From Lagierella massiliensis (GTDB lineage Bacteria; Bacillota; Clostridia; Tissierellales; Peptoniphilaceae): a stretch of DNA of 64,000 bases. Below are positions 19,780 through 29,369 of this stretch, in pieces. Positions within the stretch are counted from its first letter, which is position 1; each line of letters begins with the position of its first letter. The position numbers were made by a program, and so were the translations under genes. The stretch spans positions 248,001-312,000 of the forward strand of contig NZ_CYUO01000005.1 of assembly GCF_001407835.1 (NCBI RefSeq), read 5' to 3'. The notes under the pieces are model-generated. The model was not told where the DNA came from, did no database searches, and saw only the letters and a program-made list of their open reading frames with translations.

Positions 19780-21630
19780 ATGTGCGGTTACGTTGGAATA
19801 TATAAACCAAATTCATTTACTAAAGAAGATGATGAATTTCTAAAGGTCATGTCGGAAGAGATTCAGCACAGGGGTCCAGACTCTGATGGATATTTTTCTG
19901 ATGATAGTATCGGTTTTGGTTTTAGAAGGCTTGCCTTTTTAGATTTAACTCCAAATGGAAGGCAACCTCTATTTACTGATGACAAGAAGAAGGTAATTTG
20001 TTTTAATGGAGAAATTTATAATCATGATGAAATAAGACAAGAGCTTATTAAGGAAGGTTATACTTTTCACACTAAGACCGATACGGAAGTTCTATTAAAG
20101 GGCTACGACAGATATAAGGAAGGTGTCTTAGATAAGTTAAGGGGCATGTTTGCCTTTTCTGTGTGGGACTTGGAGGAGAAGGAACTTTTCATTGCAAGGG
20201 ACTTCTTTGGAATCAAGCCAATGTACTACACACAAAACACTAAGGACGGTTCGTTTTTATTTGGTTCTGAGATAAAGGCCTTTTTAAAAAATCCAAACTT
20301 TAACAAGGAATTTAATGAAAAGGCTCTAAAACCTTTCTTGACCAATGAGTATTCTGCCTATGAAGAGACTTTCTTTAAGGGCGTATACAAACTTGAAGCT
20401 GGACACTATCTAAAGATTAAAGATGGCAACATGGAAAAGGTTCAGTATTTTAAACCTTATATGAAGCCAACTAACAAGTCTTTAGATGAGTATGTGGAAG
20501 ATGTTGAAAATGTTGTTAAAGAAACTGTTGACCTATATAAGAGAAGCCATTCTCCTCTTGGATGTTTCCTATCCGGTGGGGTGGACTCTTCATATATCTT
20601 TTCACTTGCTCAAACTGACGAGACTTTCAGCGTAGGTTTTAAGGATTATGACAAGGACTATAATGAAACTGATTTGGCAAGGGAACTTTCTGAAATAAAG
20701 GGAAAGCAAAACTACAAGGTTCTAATTGATGCGGATGACTGTTTTGACGCTCTTCCACAAATTCAATACTATATGGATGAGCCTCACGCAAATCTTTCTG
20801 CTGTTCCAATGTACTTTTTGTCAAAACTTGCAAGGGAACATGTGAAGGGAGTGCTTTCTGGAGAAGGTGCTGATGAACTTTTCGGCGGCTACTTCAGCTA
20901 TGGCGAAACTGCAAATATGCATAAGTATAGAAAATTACCATTTGGATTAAGACATTTCTTAAGAAAAAGAGCTCTTAATATGAAAAATGGTAGAGCTAGA
21001 AAGTTCTTGATTAAAGGTGGATCTGAGTTACATGAAGAGTTTATAGGTCAAGCAAAGGTATTTGAACCGGAACATGCAGATGCAATTTTAAAACCTGAGT
21101 ACAGAGATGCTCAAAATCCATTTGATGTGGCAAAGAGATTTTATAAAAGCGTTCAAGGTAAGACTAAATTACAAAAGATGCAACTTCTTGATATGAAGTA
21201 TTGGCTTCCAGGAAATATTCTTCTAAAGGGAGACAAGATGAGCTCATGTTCAAGTCTTGAAGTTAGAACTCCCTTCTTAGATCCAAAGGTCTATGAAGTG
21301 GCGGCGTCAATTCCTGACAACTACAAGATAGACGGAGACGACTTTAAGATTGCCCTTCGAAAAGCGGCGGAAAAAGTTATGCCACCGGACTGGTCCAATA
21401 GAAAGAAAGTTGGTTTCCCTGTACCAATTAGATATTGGTTAAGGGAGGACAAGTATTACAACATGGTTAAGGAAGAGATTACTTCTGATGTGGCAAAGAA
21501 ATTTTTTGACACCGACGCCCTTGTGAAGTTACTTGATGACCACTACCATGAAAGGGCAATGAACCAAAGATATATTTGGACTGTTTATGCATTCTTGATT
21601 TGGTATAGAGAATATTTTATTAATAGATAG
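19780..21630 (+). CDS. asnB: Asparagine synthase (glutamine-hydrolysing)
   Basis: Makes asparagine from aspartate, ATP and glutamine. The protein has 616 residues, as usual for bacterial AsnB. It starts MCGYVGIY, so Cys2 is the N-terminal nucleophile of the class II glutaminase domain, which also shows QHRGPDSDGYF and FNGEIYNHDEIR. The synthetase domain carries the PP-loop SGGVDSS at about 265-271 and the later motifs GEGADELFGGY and KGDKMSSCSSLEVRTPFLD. The C-terminus WTVYAFLIWYREYF is typical. The gene has its own promoter and stands alone; a bidirectional terminator separates it from the convergent gene downstream. A role in cell-wall amidation has been reported for some relatives but nothing here indicates it. 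Confidence 0.95.
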   Translation: MCGYVGIYKPNSFTKEDDEFLKVMSEEIQHRGPDSDGYFSDDSIGFGFRRLAFLDLTPNGRQPLFTDDKKKVICFNGEIYNHDEIRQELIKEGYTFHTKTDTEVLLKGYDRYKEGVLDKLRGMFAFSVWDLEEKELFIARDFFGIKPMYYTQNTKDGSFLFGSEIKAFLKNPNFNKEFNEKALKPFLTNEYSAYEETFFKGVYKLEAGHYLKIKDGNMEKVQYFKPYMKPTNKSLDEYVEDVENVVKETVDLYKRSHSPLGCFLSGGVDSSYIFSLAQTDETFSVGFKDYDKDYNETDLARELSEIKGKQNYKVLIDADDCFDALPQIQYYMDEPHANLSAVPMYFLSKLAREHVKGVLSGEGADELFGGYFSYGETANMHKYRKLPFGLRHFLRKRALNMKNGRARKFLIKGGSELHEEFIGQAKVFEPEHADAILKPEYRDAQNPFDVAKRFYKSVQGKTKLQKMQLLDMKYWLPGNILLKGDKMSSCSSLEVRTPFLDPKVYEVAASIPDNYKIDGDDFKIALRKAAEKVMPPDWSNRKKVGFPVPIRYWLREDKYYNMVKEEITSDVAKKFFDTDALVKLLDDHYHERAMNQRYIWTVYAFLIWYREYFINR

Positions 21631-21635
21631 AGTAA

Positions 21636-21671
21636 GGGGTGTGCCTGAATTTAATCATTCTGACACACCCC
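21636..21671. terminator. Bidirectional terminator between asnB and a membrane protein gene
   Basis: A perfect GGGGTGTG / CACACCCC stem lies between two convergent genes, with AT-rich flanks on both sides. It can serve both transcripts. Confidence 0.8.
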
Positions 21672-21678
21672 ATATATT

Positions 21679-22170
21679 TTAATTTTTTATTTCTGTTATT
21701 TTTGTTTTTTTACTTTTCAAATAGATTTCATATATTATTCTAATTAGCACATAGGCTCCTAAATATTTTCCGATTAAAAAAAGATGATCTCTTAAAATGA
21801 AATTTTCTGGATTAAAGTCTCTTAGTAAAAAATAAGTAAATATTCTTGGTCCAAGTATTGCCGCTGAGCTTATTAAATATTCTGGGAGACTTATTTTTGC
21901 AAGTATTCCATATACAAAAACTAAAGAAATAACAAATGGAGTAATAAATGCTAATTGTATAAGCCATTTTCCAATAGATTTTATCCAAGTTTTATTAGAT
22001 ATGAAAAAACTTGAAAGTTCTTTATCTGAATTTTTAATAATAACTGTTTCAGGTAATTCACCAGAAATTCTTATAGAAGCCCATCCATAGTATTCGCCTA
22101 CAGTTATTGCAAATATCAGAAAAATAATAAGGACTATACCTAAGTACCATACAATTCTTTTAGTTTTCAT
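21679..22170 (-). CDS. Small multi-pass membrane protein of unknown function
   Basis: A 163-residue protein that I do not recognise. It begins with basic MKTKR and a hydrophobic segment (residues about 7-25). A roughly 45-residue polar stretch with ISGELPETVIIKNSDKE is probably extracellular. Two or three more hydrophobic segments follow (about 68-90, 92-112 and 130-150), and it ends in a Lys-rich tail (YLKSKKTKITEIKN). AGGAGG before the ATG supports the start. It is convergent with asnB and divergent from the esterase gene, so it is probably transcribed alone. The DNA is more AT-rich than asnB. Real gene likely; function unknown. Confidence 0.75.
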   Translation of the reverse strand: MKTKRIVWYLGIVLIIFLIFAITVGEYYGWASIRISGELPETVIIKNSDKELSSFFISNKTWIKSIGKWLIQLAFITPFVISLVFVYGILAKISLPEYLISSAAILGPRIFTYFLLRDFNPENFILRDHLFLIGKYLGAYVLIRIIYEIYLKSKKTKITEIKN

Positions 22171-22311
22171 AATATGCCTCCTATAATGCTATTAATAATT
22201 ATTTAATAGTCAAAAATTATTATTATTCATTGGAATTACGCTTCTAAAGCTTTTATTGTATCTTAGATATACCCTAATTAAATAAAAATCAAACAATATA
22301 AAAAAATATTT

Positions 22312-22320
22312 TGTTATAAT
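22312..22320 (+). promoter_or_regulatory. Extended -10 promoter of the hydrolase gene
   Basis: TGTTATAAT is a perfect extended -10 element, 26 bases before the preferred ATG at 22347. No clear -35 box is visible, as is common for this promoter type. Confidence 0.55.
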
Positions 22321-22346
22321 ATAAATAACATTTAATGGAGGGCAAT

Positions 22347-23102
22347 ATGGAATATAAATTTATTGAAATCAAAAACAAAGATGATTTAAAAATTCGTGGC
22401 GTATTAAATTATAACGGAGAACTTGACAACAAAAAGATTATTTTAATTCTACATGGCTTTACGGGAAATAAACTTGGAAATTCCTTTTTCTATGCTCGCA
22501 TGAGCAGAGAGTTTGTAAAGAGGGGCTACAAGGTGTTTAGATTTGACTTTACTGGATCTGGAGAATCGGAAGGGGACTTTAGCGACATGACTCTTAGCTC
22601 AGAAATAGCGGATCTTGACTGCATTATGAACTATATTAATGGTCTTGACATAGCAAAGGACAATGAAATTTATATTATGGGCCATAGCATGGGTGGACTT
22701 ATTGCAACTCTTACTGCGTCAAAATATAATCCAGACAAGATGGTGTTACTGGCGCCGGCAAATAATATGCTGGACCTAATTGAAGATAAGATTAGTGAGT
22801 TTGATAGAAAAGAAAATAGAAAAGTGGACAGCTATAAACATCTTGGTATGCTTGTAAAGAGAGAGTTCATGGAGGACTTAAAGAAGTATCATCCAATTGA
22901 AAAGGCGAAGGAATATAAAAATCCGGTGCTTATTATGTTGGGGGACAAAGATCCAATTATAACGAGAGAGATTTGTGAGGACACCAAGACTTCCTTTGGA
23001 GAAGAAGCCATATTAAAAATAATTGAAGGCGCTGACCACAGCTTTGTGGACTACGATATTAGAACTGAAATGATAAAAGATATAATAGAATTTCTCGAAT
23101 AA
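22347..23102 (+). CDS. Alpha/beta hydrolase (serine esterase family)
   Basis: A 251-residue cytoplasmic hydrolase of the alpha/beta fold, close in pattern to feruloyl/cinnamoyl esterase-like and S33-type hydrolases. The ATG at 22347 is preferred because GGAGGG lies four bases upstream; an in-frame ATG at 22335 would sit on top of that site. Visible features are the oxyanion motif HGFTGNK (His36), the nucleophile elbow GHSMGG with Ser114, a late Asp in GDKDPI and the catalytic His in ADHSF near the C-terminus. There is no signal peptide. The substrate cannot be told from sequence. It appears monocistronic. Confidence 0.88.
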   Translation: MEYKFIEIKNKDDLKIRGVLNYNGELDNKKIILILHGFTGNKLGNSFFYARMSREFVKRGYKVFRFDFTGSGESEGDFSDMTLSSEIADLDCIMNYINGLDIAKDNEIYIMGHSMGGLIATLTASKYNPDKMVLLAPANNMLDLIEDKISEFDRKENRKVDSYKHLGMLVKREFMEDLKKYHPIEKAKEYKNPVLIMLGDKDPIITREICEDTKTSFGEEAILKIIEGADHSFVDYDIRTEMIKDIIEFLE

Positions 23103-23277
23103 AATAATAATCTTTCTAAAAGAATACACTTCCATTTATTAGAGATTGATTTAATTGACAATTAAATGATTAGGTTATATAATAAAACTAATAAATGAAA
23201 AACAAGATTTTTGTTGAGTAATTACGATGGATATGTAGAATAGAAATATTTAATTGTATTAAGGAGATGTGAGAAAT

Positions 23278-24384
23278 ATGAAAAACTATAAATTCTTATT
23301 AATAGTCGCACTTATTAGTGTAATGTTATTTAATAGCAATGTAAAAGCAGAATATAAAAACGGTGATTCTTCAAATTATATTGATTTTAAAGACGCTAAT
23401 ATAAACAAATTAATAGAGAACGGAGAAATTGAAACTGCTGTAAAGTATATTTTAGTAAATAATACTAATGCAGACTTGAAAACTACTAACTCAAATGAAG
23501 ATTTTTCTAATGATAGTGAGCTGTATTCTCAAATATTTGAATCATTGTATAATGTAAACAAAATAATTAGAAAAATAGATGTGGACAAATCAGTAAATAG
23601 AGTTTTTGAATATGATTTAAATAATAAGCCAATTGAGAGAGATGAATTAAATAAAATTGTAGTATTATTATTGGAAAATATTGAAAATTTTTCTGAAGAA
23701 GAGTTGAAAAACATTCAAACTTATGTTTCTTTTTATTATGAAATTATAGATGAAGAGTTGTCCAGACAAATTTTACATTCAAAATCCAAAACACCATATT
23801 TTACGAGTGCAAAAGTTAATTATAATGGTACTGTAGCGGCAAATTGGGCTAGTGCTAATGCTTTTACAGAAAAATATGCATCTTTTCCTTATTTTAAAAA
23901 CGTATTAGGACATGGAGGAGATTGCACAAATTTTGCTTCTATTACTATAAGACAAGGTGGAGTAGGAATGAGAGAAAGTTGGTACTGTCAAAAATTAAAA
24001 ACAGGAATGGATACCATATATCCAGGTATAGATTTTTCAAAATATTGGTCAATAGGGGATCCATGGATGAAAGTCATTAACTTCACAGGATTTTGGAGAT
24101 CTAAAAAGGGTGTAGATAGTTATACAGCTTCAGTTCAAGATTATCTACAAGATACTTATGGAGCGTTAAAGAAAGGTATGTTTTGGAAAGGAGATGTTGT
24201 TATTCTTTCTAACTACGATGTTAATTCACATCAGTATATTCCTAAACATGCTATAATAATAACCAGCAATGATGGAAAAGAATTTACCTATTCTGCTCAT
24301 ACGTACAGTAGAAGAAATGAGAAACTTTCAAATGCTTTTAAATCATATGATAGATTTGTCTTAATAAGACCAAGGAGCATTTAA
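23278..24384 (+). CDS. Exported protein with putative amidase domain (Amidase_6-like)
   Basis: About 368 residues. The first ~25 residues form a signal peptide (MKNYKFLLIVALISVMLF...VKAEYK). A poorly conserved, Asn/Asp/Glu-rich middle part follows. From about 185 on there is a pattern typical of the putative amidase family with a Cys-His centre: AxxYAxxxA-like start (AANWASANAFTEKYA), GGDCTNFAS with candidate nucleophile Cys near 219, WYCQK, FTGFW, KGDVVILS and HAIIITSNDG...AHTYSRRN. A role in cell-wall or peptide hydrolysis outside the cell is inferred. The ATG at 23278 is taken as start (AAGGAG at 23261-23266); GTG at 23269 is possible but too close to that site. First gene of a three-gene operon. 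Confidence 0.8.
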   Translation: MKNYKFLLIVALISVMLFNSNVKAEYKNGDSSNYIDFKDANINKLIENGEIETAVKYILVNNTNADLKTTNSNEDFSNDSELYSQIFESLYNVNKIIRKIDVDKSVNRVFEYDLNNKPIERDELNKIVVLLLENIENFSEEELKNIQTYVSFYYEIIDEELSRQILHSKSKTPYFTSAKVNYNGTVAANWASANAFTEKYASFPYFKNVLGHGGDCTNFASITIRQGGVGMRESWYCQKLKTGMDTIYPGIDFSKYWSIGDPWMKVINFTGFWRSKKGVDSYTASVQDYLQDTYGALKKGMFWKGDVVILSNYDVNSHQYIPKHAIIITSNDGKEFTYSAHTYSRRNEKLSNAFKSYDRFVLIRPRSI

Positions 24385-24386
24385 TT

Positions 24387-24893
24387 ATGAGTAAATTTAT
24401 AAAAAATATTTTTTTGATTTTTGGAATTGTTCTTCTTCTAAGTTCATGTTCAAATAATAGTTTTAAAGATGTTAATAAAGAAGGAAAGGCTTCAGTTCGA
24501 CAAGTAATTATAAGTGATTATGAAACTTTAGATGAAAAAGATATGAACGTATTAATCAAGGATAGAGAGTATAAAAAAGCTGCTTTAGTTTCACTATATT
24601 TAAATAAAGAGGATTTTAATGATAATTCCGAAAAGAGTTTGTATGATTTGGGAATAGAATATATTACGTTGACTAATAATTTTTATACCATTGGAGAAAC
24701 TCAGCGTATTTTAGAATTGAATTCAGGAGATGAATTTAAAATTTTTGAATTTAAGGATGGTATTAATACTATTTCTGACGAAGAATTAAATAGAAGTAAT
24801 GAAAAATTACGTGAAATTTATAATGAAATCTCTGATTATGACAAATTTATTTTAAATAAATATGGACAGATTTCAAATATTGTTTTTGAATAG
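24387..24893 (+). CDS. Putative lipoprotein of unknown function
   Basis: A 168-residue protein starting two bases after the amidase stop. Residues 1-22 form a lipoprotein signal with lipobox LSSC; Cys22 or so is the expected lipid-modified residue. The rest is acidic, without a domain I recognise. The segment DYETLDEKDMNVLIKDREY resembles DYDSLEIKDKKQLFKNEEL in the next gene, so the two proteins may be distant paralogs. Tight spacing implies cotranscription with the amidase and possibly a partner or immunity-like role at the membrane, which is only inference. Very AT-rich. Confidence 0.75.
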   Translation: MSKFIKNIFLIFGIVLLLSSCSNNSFKDVNKEGKASVRQVIISDYETLDEKDMNVLIKDREYKKAALVSLYLNKEDFNDNSEKSLYDLGIEYITLTNNFYTIGETQRILELNSGDEFKIFEFKDGINTISDEELNRSNEKLREIYNEISDYDKFILNKYGQISNIVFE

Positions 24894-24901
24894 GTGGTAT
24901 A

Positions 24902-25450
24902 ATGAAAAATATTATAAAAAAAATTTCAATTTGTTTGATGATTTTAATATTATCCTTTGTAGCATTCAAAGGGATCGCTAAAGAAAATAATTCAGAAAAT
25001 ATGGATCCAATTATAAGAGAATTGATAGAAAAAGATTATGATAGTTTGGAAATTAAAGATAAAAAGCAATTGTTTAAAAATGAAGAATTAGATTCTTTAA
25101 ATAAGGTAATTGTTTATGAGAAGTCAAAGAGAGGGGAACTTCATATAAATTCAAACCAAGGTGAAATATTAATTGATGAATACACGAAAGTCATAGAAAA
25201 AGAAATGAAAAATATTCTAAATTTAACCTTTATTAAAAACTATTTAGAAAACAAAAATATTAGTATTGATTTTTCTGATATTTTTGAAGAAAATAATAGA
25301 GATATAATTGAAAATATTACTAAAATTTTAATTGATGATTATAAAAATATGGATGAATTCGAAAAAAATGAAGTAAAAATTTTCTTAGAAAATTATTCGG
25401 AAAATGCTTTTGGCTTAATAAATGGTCTGTATAGTGAGTTACCAAAATAG
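24902..25450 (+). CDS. Exported protein of unknown function, third gene of the amidase operon
   Basis: A 182-residue protein starting eight bases after the lipoprotein stop, with GGTGG just upstream. The first ~27 residues look like a signal peptide (KKISICLMILILSFVAFKGIA) without a lipobox Cys. The mature part is predicted to be helical, rich in Ile, Asn, Asp and Glu. The segment near residue 40 (DYDSLEIKDKKQLFKNEEL) parallels the preceding lipoprotein. No family recognised. A terminator follows 65 bases later, closing the operon. Confidence 0.72.
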   Translation: MKNIIKKISICLMILILSFVAFKGIAKENNSENMDPIIRELIEKDYDSLEIKDKKQLFKNEELDSLNKVIVYEKSKRGELHINSNQGEILIDEYTKVIEKEMKNILNLTFIKNYLENKNISIDFSDIFEENNRDIIENITKILIDDYKNMDEFEKNEVKIFLENYSENAFGLINGLYSELPK

Positions 25451-25514
25451 ACTTATAAAGTATTTTAAATGTTGGTAGACCATAACATACGAGATTTGAG
25501 TTAGCGAATTTAAA

Positions 25515-25549
25515 ACAAGCACTTAGTTTGGACCAAGTGCTTGTTTTTT
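25515..25549. terminator. Terminator between the amidase operon and fbp
   Basis: The stem ACAAGCACTT / AAGTGCTTGT has a 10-base loop and is followed by a T run. The genes on both sides converge on it, and it reaches the last codons of fbp. Confidence 0.88.
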
Positions 25550-27506
25550 ATCTATTTTCCTTTATTGTACCTTGTTTATATGCATCCAGTAGATTTGTTA
25601 GGTCATTTATCTTTTCTTCCATAATTGGCCCCTTGTCCGTATCCTTTACCAAAAGTCTTTGAGGAAATCTCTCGGTGATGTATAACTTTGGTGTGTAGGC
25701 GCCGTGAACCGACTGCATAACTTCATAGTTGCTATGTTCTGCAAGGGCAAGGTAATGTGAGTTATAGATTAGGGTGTAGCCTGCAATGCCCGTAGTAGGT
25801 TGGTAGGCCTTTGAGATACCACCGTCTATTACATACATCTTTCCATTTGCAGAGATTGGTTTTTGTCCGTCCTTGTACTTAACAGGTATATGTCCATTTA
25901 TAATGTGACCACATTCTGGATTTAAATCAAATTCGTGTAATATTCTATCAACATGGTCTTCTTCTTTGCTTAGTCGGAAGTATGGGTCTGATATCTCCTT
26001 ACTAATAGGAAGCTTTCTACCAATAAAGAAGTTTTCAAATGTAGACATCTTATGCTTTCCAAATAGTGGAGAAATTGGTCCACACCACATATACCAATAC
26101 AAATCCAATACCTTTTCTCTCTCTTTGGAGTAGTAGGAACGTGGTATATATGAAGCTTCCCTTGCTTTTTTATCGAAGAAGTCCATTAAACTCTTTCCTG
26201 AGAAGTATTCATTGTCATATTTTAAAACTCTAAAGGATCCATCTTCATTCATTGGAACGCATCCATGATAAAGAAGGTTTTTATTTGTCACCTTATATAC
26301 AGAGCCCTTGTCTAATAAAAATTTCAAATGCTCCTGCATCTTAAAACTATGTCTAAAGGATGTGTTTAAAGCTTCAATAACTTCCATTTCCCCTTCAGTT
26401 AATTCGTAAGGGTTCTTAGGGTCAACTGTTGGAAAGTTTTTATCCGTCATTGGATATTCCTTGCCGTCTTCAGCCTTGTAAATTCCCTTTTCAAAGTCTA
26501 CAAAGTTAAAAGTTTTTCTTCCTTCCATACCAAACTCAGGGTTTCTGTCAATGGCTTGTCCTTCCAGCTTAAACTGAATTATGGAAATTGCCTTGTGCAT
26601 CTTTGCAGTGGCATATTTATTAACGGAATAGAACTTGTTTTCATCTACAATCTTTGGCATAAACACTTCACAAGGATCTTCTCTATAAGTTTCCATTGCA
26701 AAAGAGTATAGAGGTCTTAGGTTTATACCATATCCATCTTCAAGGGAGTCAAAGTTATTATAGCCCAGGGCAATTCTAACTACACAGGCAACCAGTGGCC
26801 TTGACCCAAGAGCAGCTCCCATCCAGATAATATCGTGGTTACCCCATTGGATATCCACATTTTTATGTTCCATCAACACATCCATAATAATATCGGGACG
26901 TGGTCCCCTGTCGTAGATGTCTCCGACAATGTGTAGAGTATCTACAGAAGTGTCTTGAATGATGTGACAAAGGGTTATGATAATCTCCCTTGACGCATTT
27001 ATTTCTATTATAGTGTCCACGATGGTATCAAAATACTCTTGCTTGTTCAGTTCCACATAGTCAATGTGGAGCATCTCGTCAATTAAATCCTTATAAACTG
27101 CAGGCATCTTACCACGAACCTTGGTCCTTGAGTACTTTGAAGTAACCATCTTTAAAAGGTCTAAAAGCCTTACAATGGTGGCCCTAATCCAATCGTTTGT
27201 AAACTTTCCCGACTTTATCTTTAAAGTTATAAAGTTTTCCGGCTCATAAATAAGGTTTGCCAGTTCGTTCATCTCTTCTTCAGCCATTTGGTACTTAAAC
27301 CTTTGAGAAATCTTTTGTCTTAAGTTTCCAGAAGAAGACTTTAATATTCTTGTAAAAGAAGTGTACTCACCATGCAAATCGGAAAAGAAGTACTCGGTCT
27401 CTTTTGGAAGTACAGAAAGAGCCTTTAGCCTTACAATTTCACTTATGGTGTCTTCCACTGTAGGATATTCCTTTGAAAGTTGATTTAAATATTTTTCGTA
27501 GTCCAT
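25548..27506 (-). CDS. fbp: Fructose-1,6-bisphosphatase, class III
   Basis: Hydrolyses fructose 1,6-bisphosphate in gluconeogenesis. The protein has 652 residues, the usual length of the Firmicutes-type class III enzyme. The calcineurin-like metallophosphatase motifs are visible: FFSDLHGEY near residue 42, GDIYDRGPRPD and GNHDIIWMG in the middle, and GHIPVK plus VIDGGISKAYQ toward the end. AGGAGGAG precedes the ATG on the minus strand. The gene is monocistronic and convergent with the amidase operon. High confidence. Confidence 0.96.
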   Translation of the reverse strand: MDYEKYLNQLSKEYPTVEDTISEIVRLKALSVLPKETEYFFSDLHGEYTSFTRILKSSSGNLRQKISQRFKYQMAEEEMNELANLIYEPENFITLKIKSGKFTNDWIRATIVRLLDLLKMVTSKYSRTKVRGKMPAVYKDLIDEMLHIDYVELNKQEYFDTIVDTIIEINASREIIITLCHIIQDTSVDTLHIVGDIYDRGPRPDIIMDVLMEHKNVDIQWGNHDIIWMGAALGSRPLVACVVRIALGYNNFDSLEDGYGINLRPLYSFAMETYREDPCEVFMPKIVDENKFYSVNKYATAKMHKAISIIQFKLEGQAIDRNPEFGMEGRKTFNFVDFEKGIYKAEDGKEYPMTDKNFPTVDPKNPYELTEGEMEVIEALNTSFRHSFKMQEHLKFLLDKGSVYKVTNKNLLYHGCVPMNEDGSFRVLKYDNEYFSGKSLMDFFDKKAREASYIPRSYYSKEREKVLDLYWYMWCGPISPLFGKHKMSTFENFFIGRKLPISKEISDPYFRLSKEEDHVDRILHEFDLNPECGHIINGHIPVKYKDGQKPISANGKMYVIDGGISKAYQPTTGIAGYTLIYNSHYLALAEHSNYEVMQSVHGAYTPKLYITERFPQRLLVKDTDKGPIMEEKINDLTNLLDAYKQGTIKENR

Positions 27507-27687
27507 ATACTCCTCCTGCTTATATAATATATAATAATGAGAATAAAATAAAGTGCATTAATGAAGATTGGAAGAAAAATAGTGAAATTTTGCCAAGAAA
27601 TATGATAAATGTTAAAATATAAGGAAGTTATATAGATGTTTTAAATATTAAAAAAATATTTTTGATTAGTTTGAAGAGGAGAAAAAG

Positions 27688-29328
27688 TTGTTTAAAAAAT
27701 ATTTCAAGATTTTGGGCTACATAGGTCCTTACAAAAAAAGACGAACATTTATTATTATCCTAAGCTCCATTGCTATGATTGCTGGATGCTTTCTTCCCTT
27801 TTTGATAGGTAAACTTGTGAATATGATAAATTCTGGTGTCAAACTGGATGAAATAATCGGTTTTGGTATTAAAGCTGGAATCGTTTCGATAGTAGCTGCC
27901 ATATTGGAATCCCTTCAGTATTATAATTGGCATATGTATGCTGTGGAGTACATAAATTACTTTAGAAGTTTGACTTTAAAAGCAGCTTTAGGAAAAGACA
28001 TATCATACTATAGAGGAAAGCAAGAGGATTTTTCCACAAGAATTCTAATGGACGCTTCGATGATAGCAAATGATATAAGTGTTGGTTTTCCTGTTTTAAT
28101 ATTAAATGTTTTAAACCTCTTAGTTGTGTTTGGGTTCATGTTCTATATGAATGCAAAGCTGACTTTGATTCCACTTTTTGTGGTTCCAATATTTATTGTA
28201 CTGTTTCATTTTATAGACAAGGGTATTAGAGAGAAGTCAAAGACCGAAAGAAGACAGTTTTCTGAACTCTCCGATATGATTAAAGAGTATCTTGACGGAA
28301 TTTTTGATATTAAAATAAATAAAAAAGAGGAGTACTTCAGAAATAAATTCTCAGAGGATATTTCAAAATACACTTCAACGGAAAAGAAAATAAAATTATA
28401 CACAGCTCTGTCCTATGGAGTGAATATGATTGTGAAAAACCTCTTACCAATATTGGTGTTACTCTATGGTGTTATTCTTGTAAGCAGGGGTGAGCTTGAA
28501 ATAGGTTATCTATTTGCCTTTTATACCTACTTGGGATTTTTGTATGAACCAATGTCTAATCTTGTAGACTGGTATACTTTAATAAATGTTTCTTTGGGCA
28601 TGAGTGACAGAATTTTAGATTTTTTAGAAACTGAAGAAAATAGTTTTGAAGGGGAAAAGATAGACAAGATAGAAAGTATTAACATAAGAGATTTGAATTT
28701 TTCCTATAATGATGAAAAAACAATTTTAAATGACATAAATATAGATTTAAATAAAGGAGATGTGCTTGCTGTAGTTGGCCCTTCTGGATCGGGCAAGTCA
28801 ACCTTTGTGGAAATACTTTTAAAGATTTGGGAAAATTATCATGGAAATATAAAAGTGAATGGCGTTGAACTAAAAGATATAGACAAGTCTGCATTTTACG
28901 ATCAAGTAGCTGTGCTTGAGCAAGAACCTTTTATCTTTTCTGGGACAATTGAAAATAATATTGCATTTGACTCTATTAATCCAAACTTAGAAAATATAAT
29001 TCCAAGATCCAATTTAATAAATATAATTGAAAGCAAGGGAGGTCTTGGAGCTAAGATACTGGGAAGGGGAAAGAATCTCTCTGGTGGTGAAAAACAGAGA
29101 ATAGCCTTGGCGAGGGTTTTATTTAAAGATGCAAACTTGATTTTCCTTGATGAATTTACTTCTTCATTAGACCTTGAAAGTGAGAGGGAAATTGTAGAAA
29201 ATATAGAAAAGTTAAAGGCAAAAGACAAAATAATTATTCTAATAACCCACAGGGAATATCCATTGAAATTAGCAAATAAAATCTTGAAACTGGAAGATGG
29301 TATGGGTAAGGTAGAAGAAATTGTATAA
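27688..29328 (+). CDS. ABC exporter, fused membrane and ATP-binding domains
   Basis: A 546-residue half-transporter: six-helix ABC type 1 membrane domain (residues about 15-310) followed by the nucleotide-binding domain. Walker A is GPSGSGKST near 365, the signature is LSGGEKQR, Walker B is LIFLDE, and the H-loop is THR. The start is a TTG at 27688 with AGAGGAG six bases upstream; the next in-frame ATG is far inside the membrane domain. It stands alone, so it probably acts as a homodimer. The substrate is unknown; multidrug, lipid or peptide export are all possible. Convergent with the aldo/keto reductase gene. Confidence 0.9.
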   Translation: MFKKYFKILGYIGPYKKRRTFIIILSSIAMIAGCFLPFLIGKLVNMINSGVKLDEIIGFGIKAGIVSIVAAILESLQYYNWHMYAVEYINYFRSLTLKAALGKDISYYRGKQEDFSTRILMDASMIANDISVGFPVLILNVLNLLVVFGFMFYMNAKLTLIPLFVVPIFIVLFHFIDKGIREKSKTERRQFSELSDMIKEYLDGIFDIKINKKEEYFRNKFSEDISKYTSTEKKIKLYTALSYGVNMIVKNLLPILVLLYGVILVSRGELEIGYLFAFYTYLGFLYEPMSNLVDWYTLINVSLGMSDRILDFLETEENSFEGEKIDKIESINIRDLNFSYNDEKTILNDINIDLNKGDVLAVVGPSGSGKSTFVEILLKIWENYHGNIKVNGVELKDIDKSAFYDQVAVLEQEPFIFSGTIENNIAFDSINPNLENIIPRSNLINIIESKGGLGAKILGRGKNLSGGEKQRIALARVLFKDANLIFLDEFTSSLDLESEREIVENIEKLKAKDKIIILITHREYPLKLANKILKLEDGMGKVEEIV

Positions 29329-29333
29329 ATAAA

Positions 29334-29361
29334 AAGGTAGTGACATTTAAATCACTACCTT
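29334..29361. terminator. Bidirectional terminator between ABC exporter and aldo/keto reductase
   Basis: A perfect AAGGTAGTGA / TCACTACCTT stem with an 8-base loop, A-rich on the left and T-rich on the right, lies between two convergent genes. Confidence 0.88.
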
Positions 29362-29369
29362 ATTTTATT

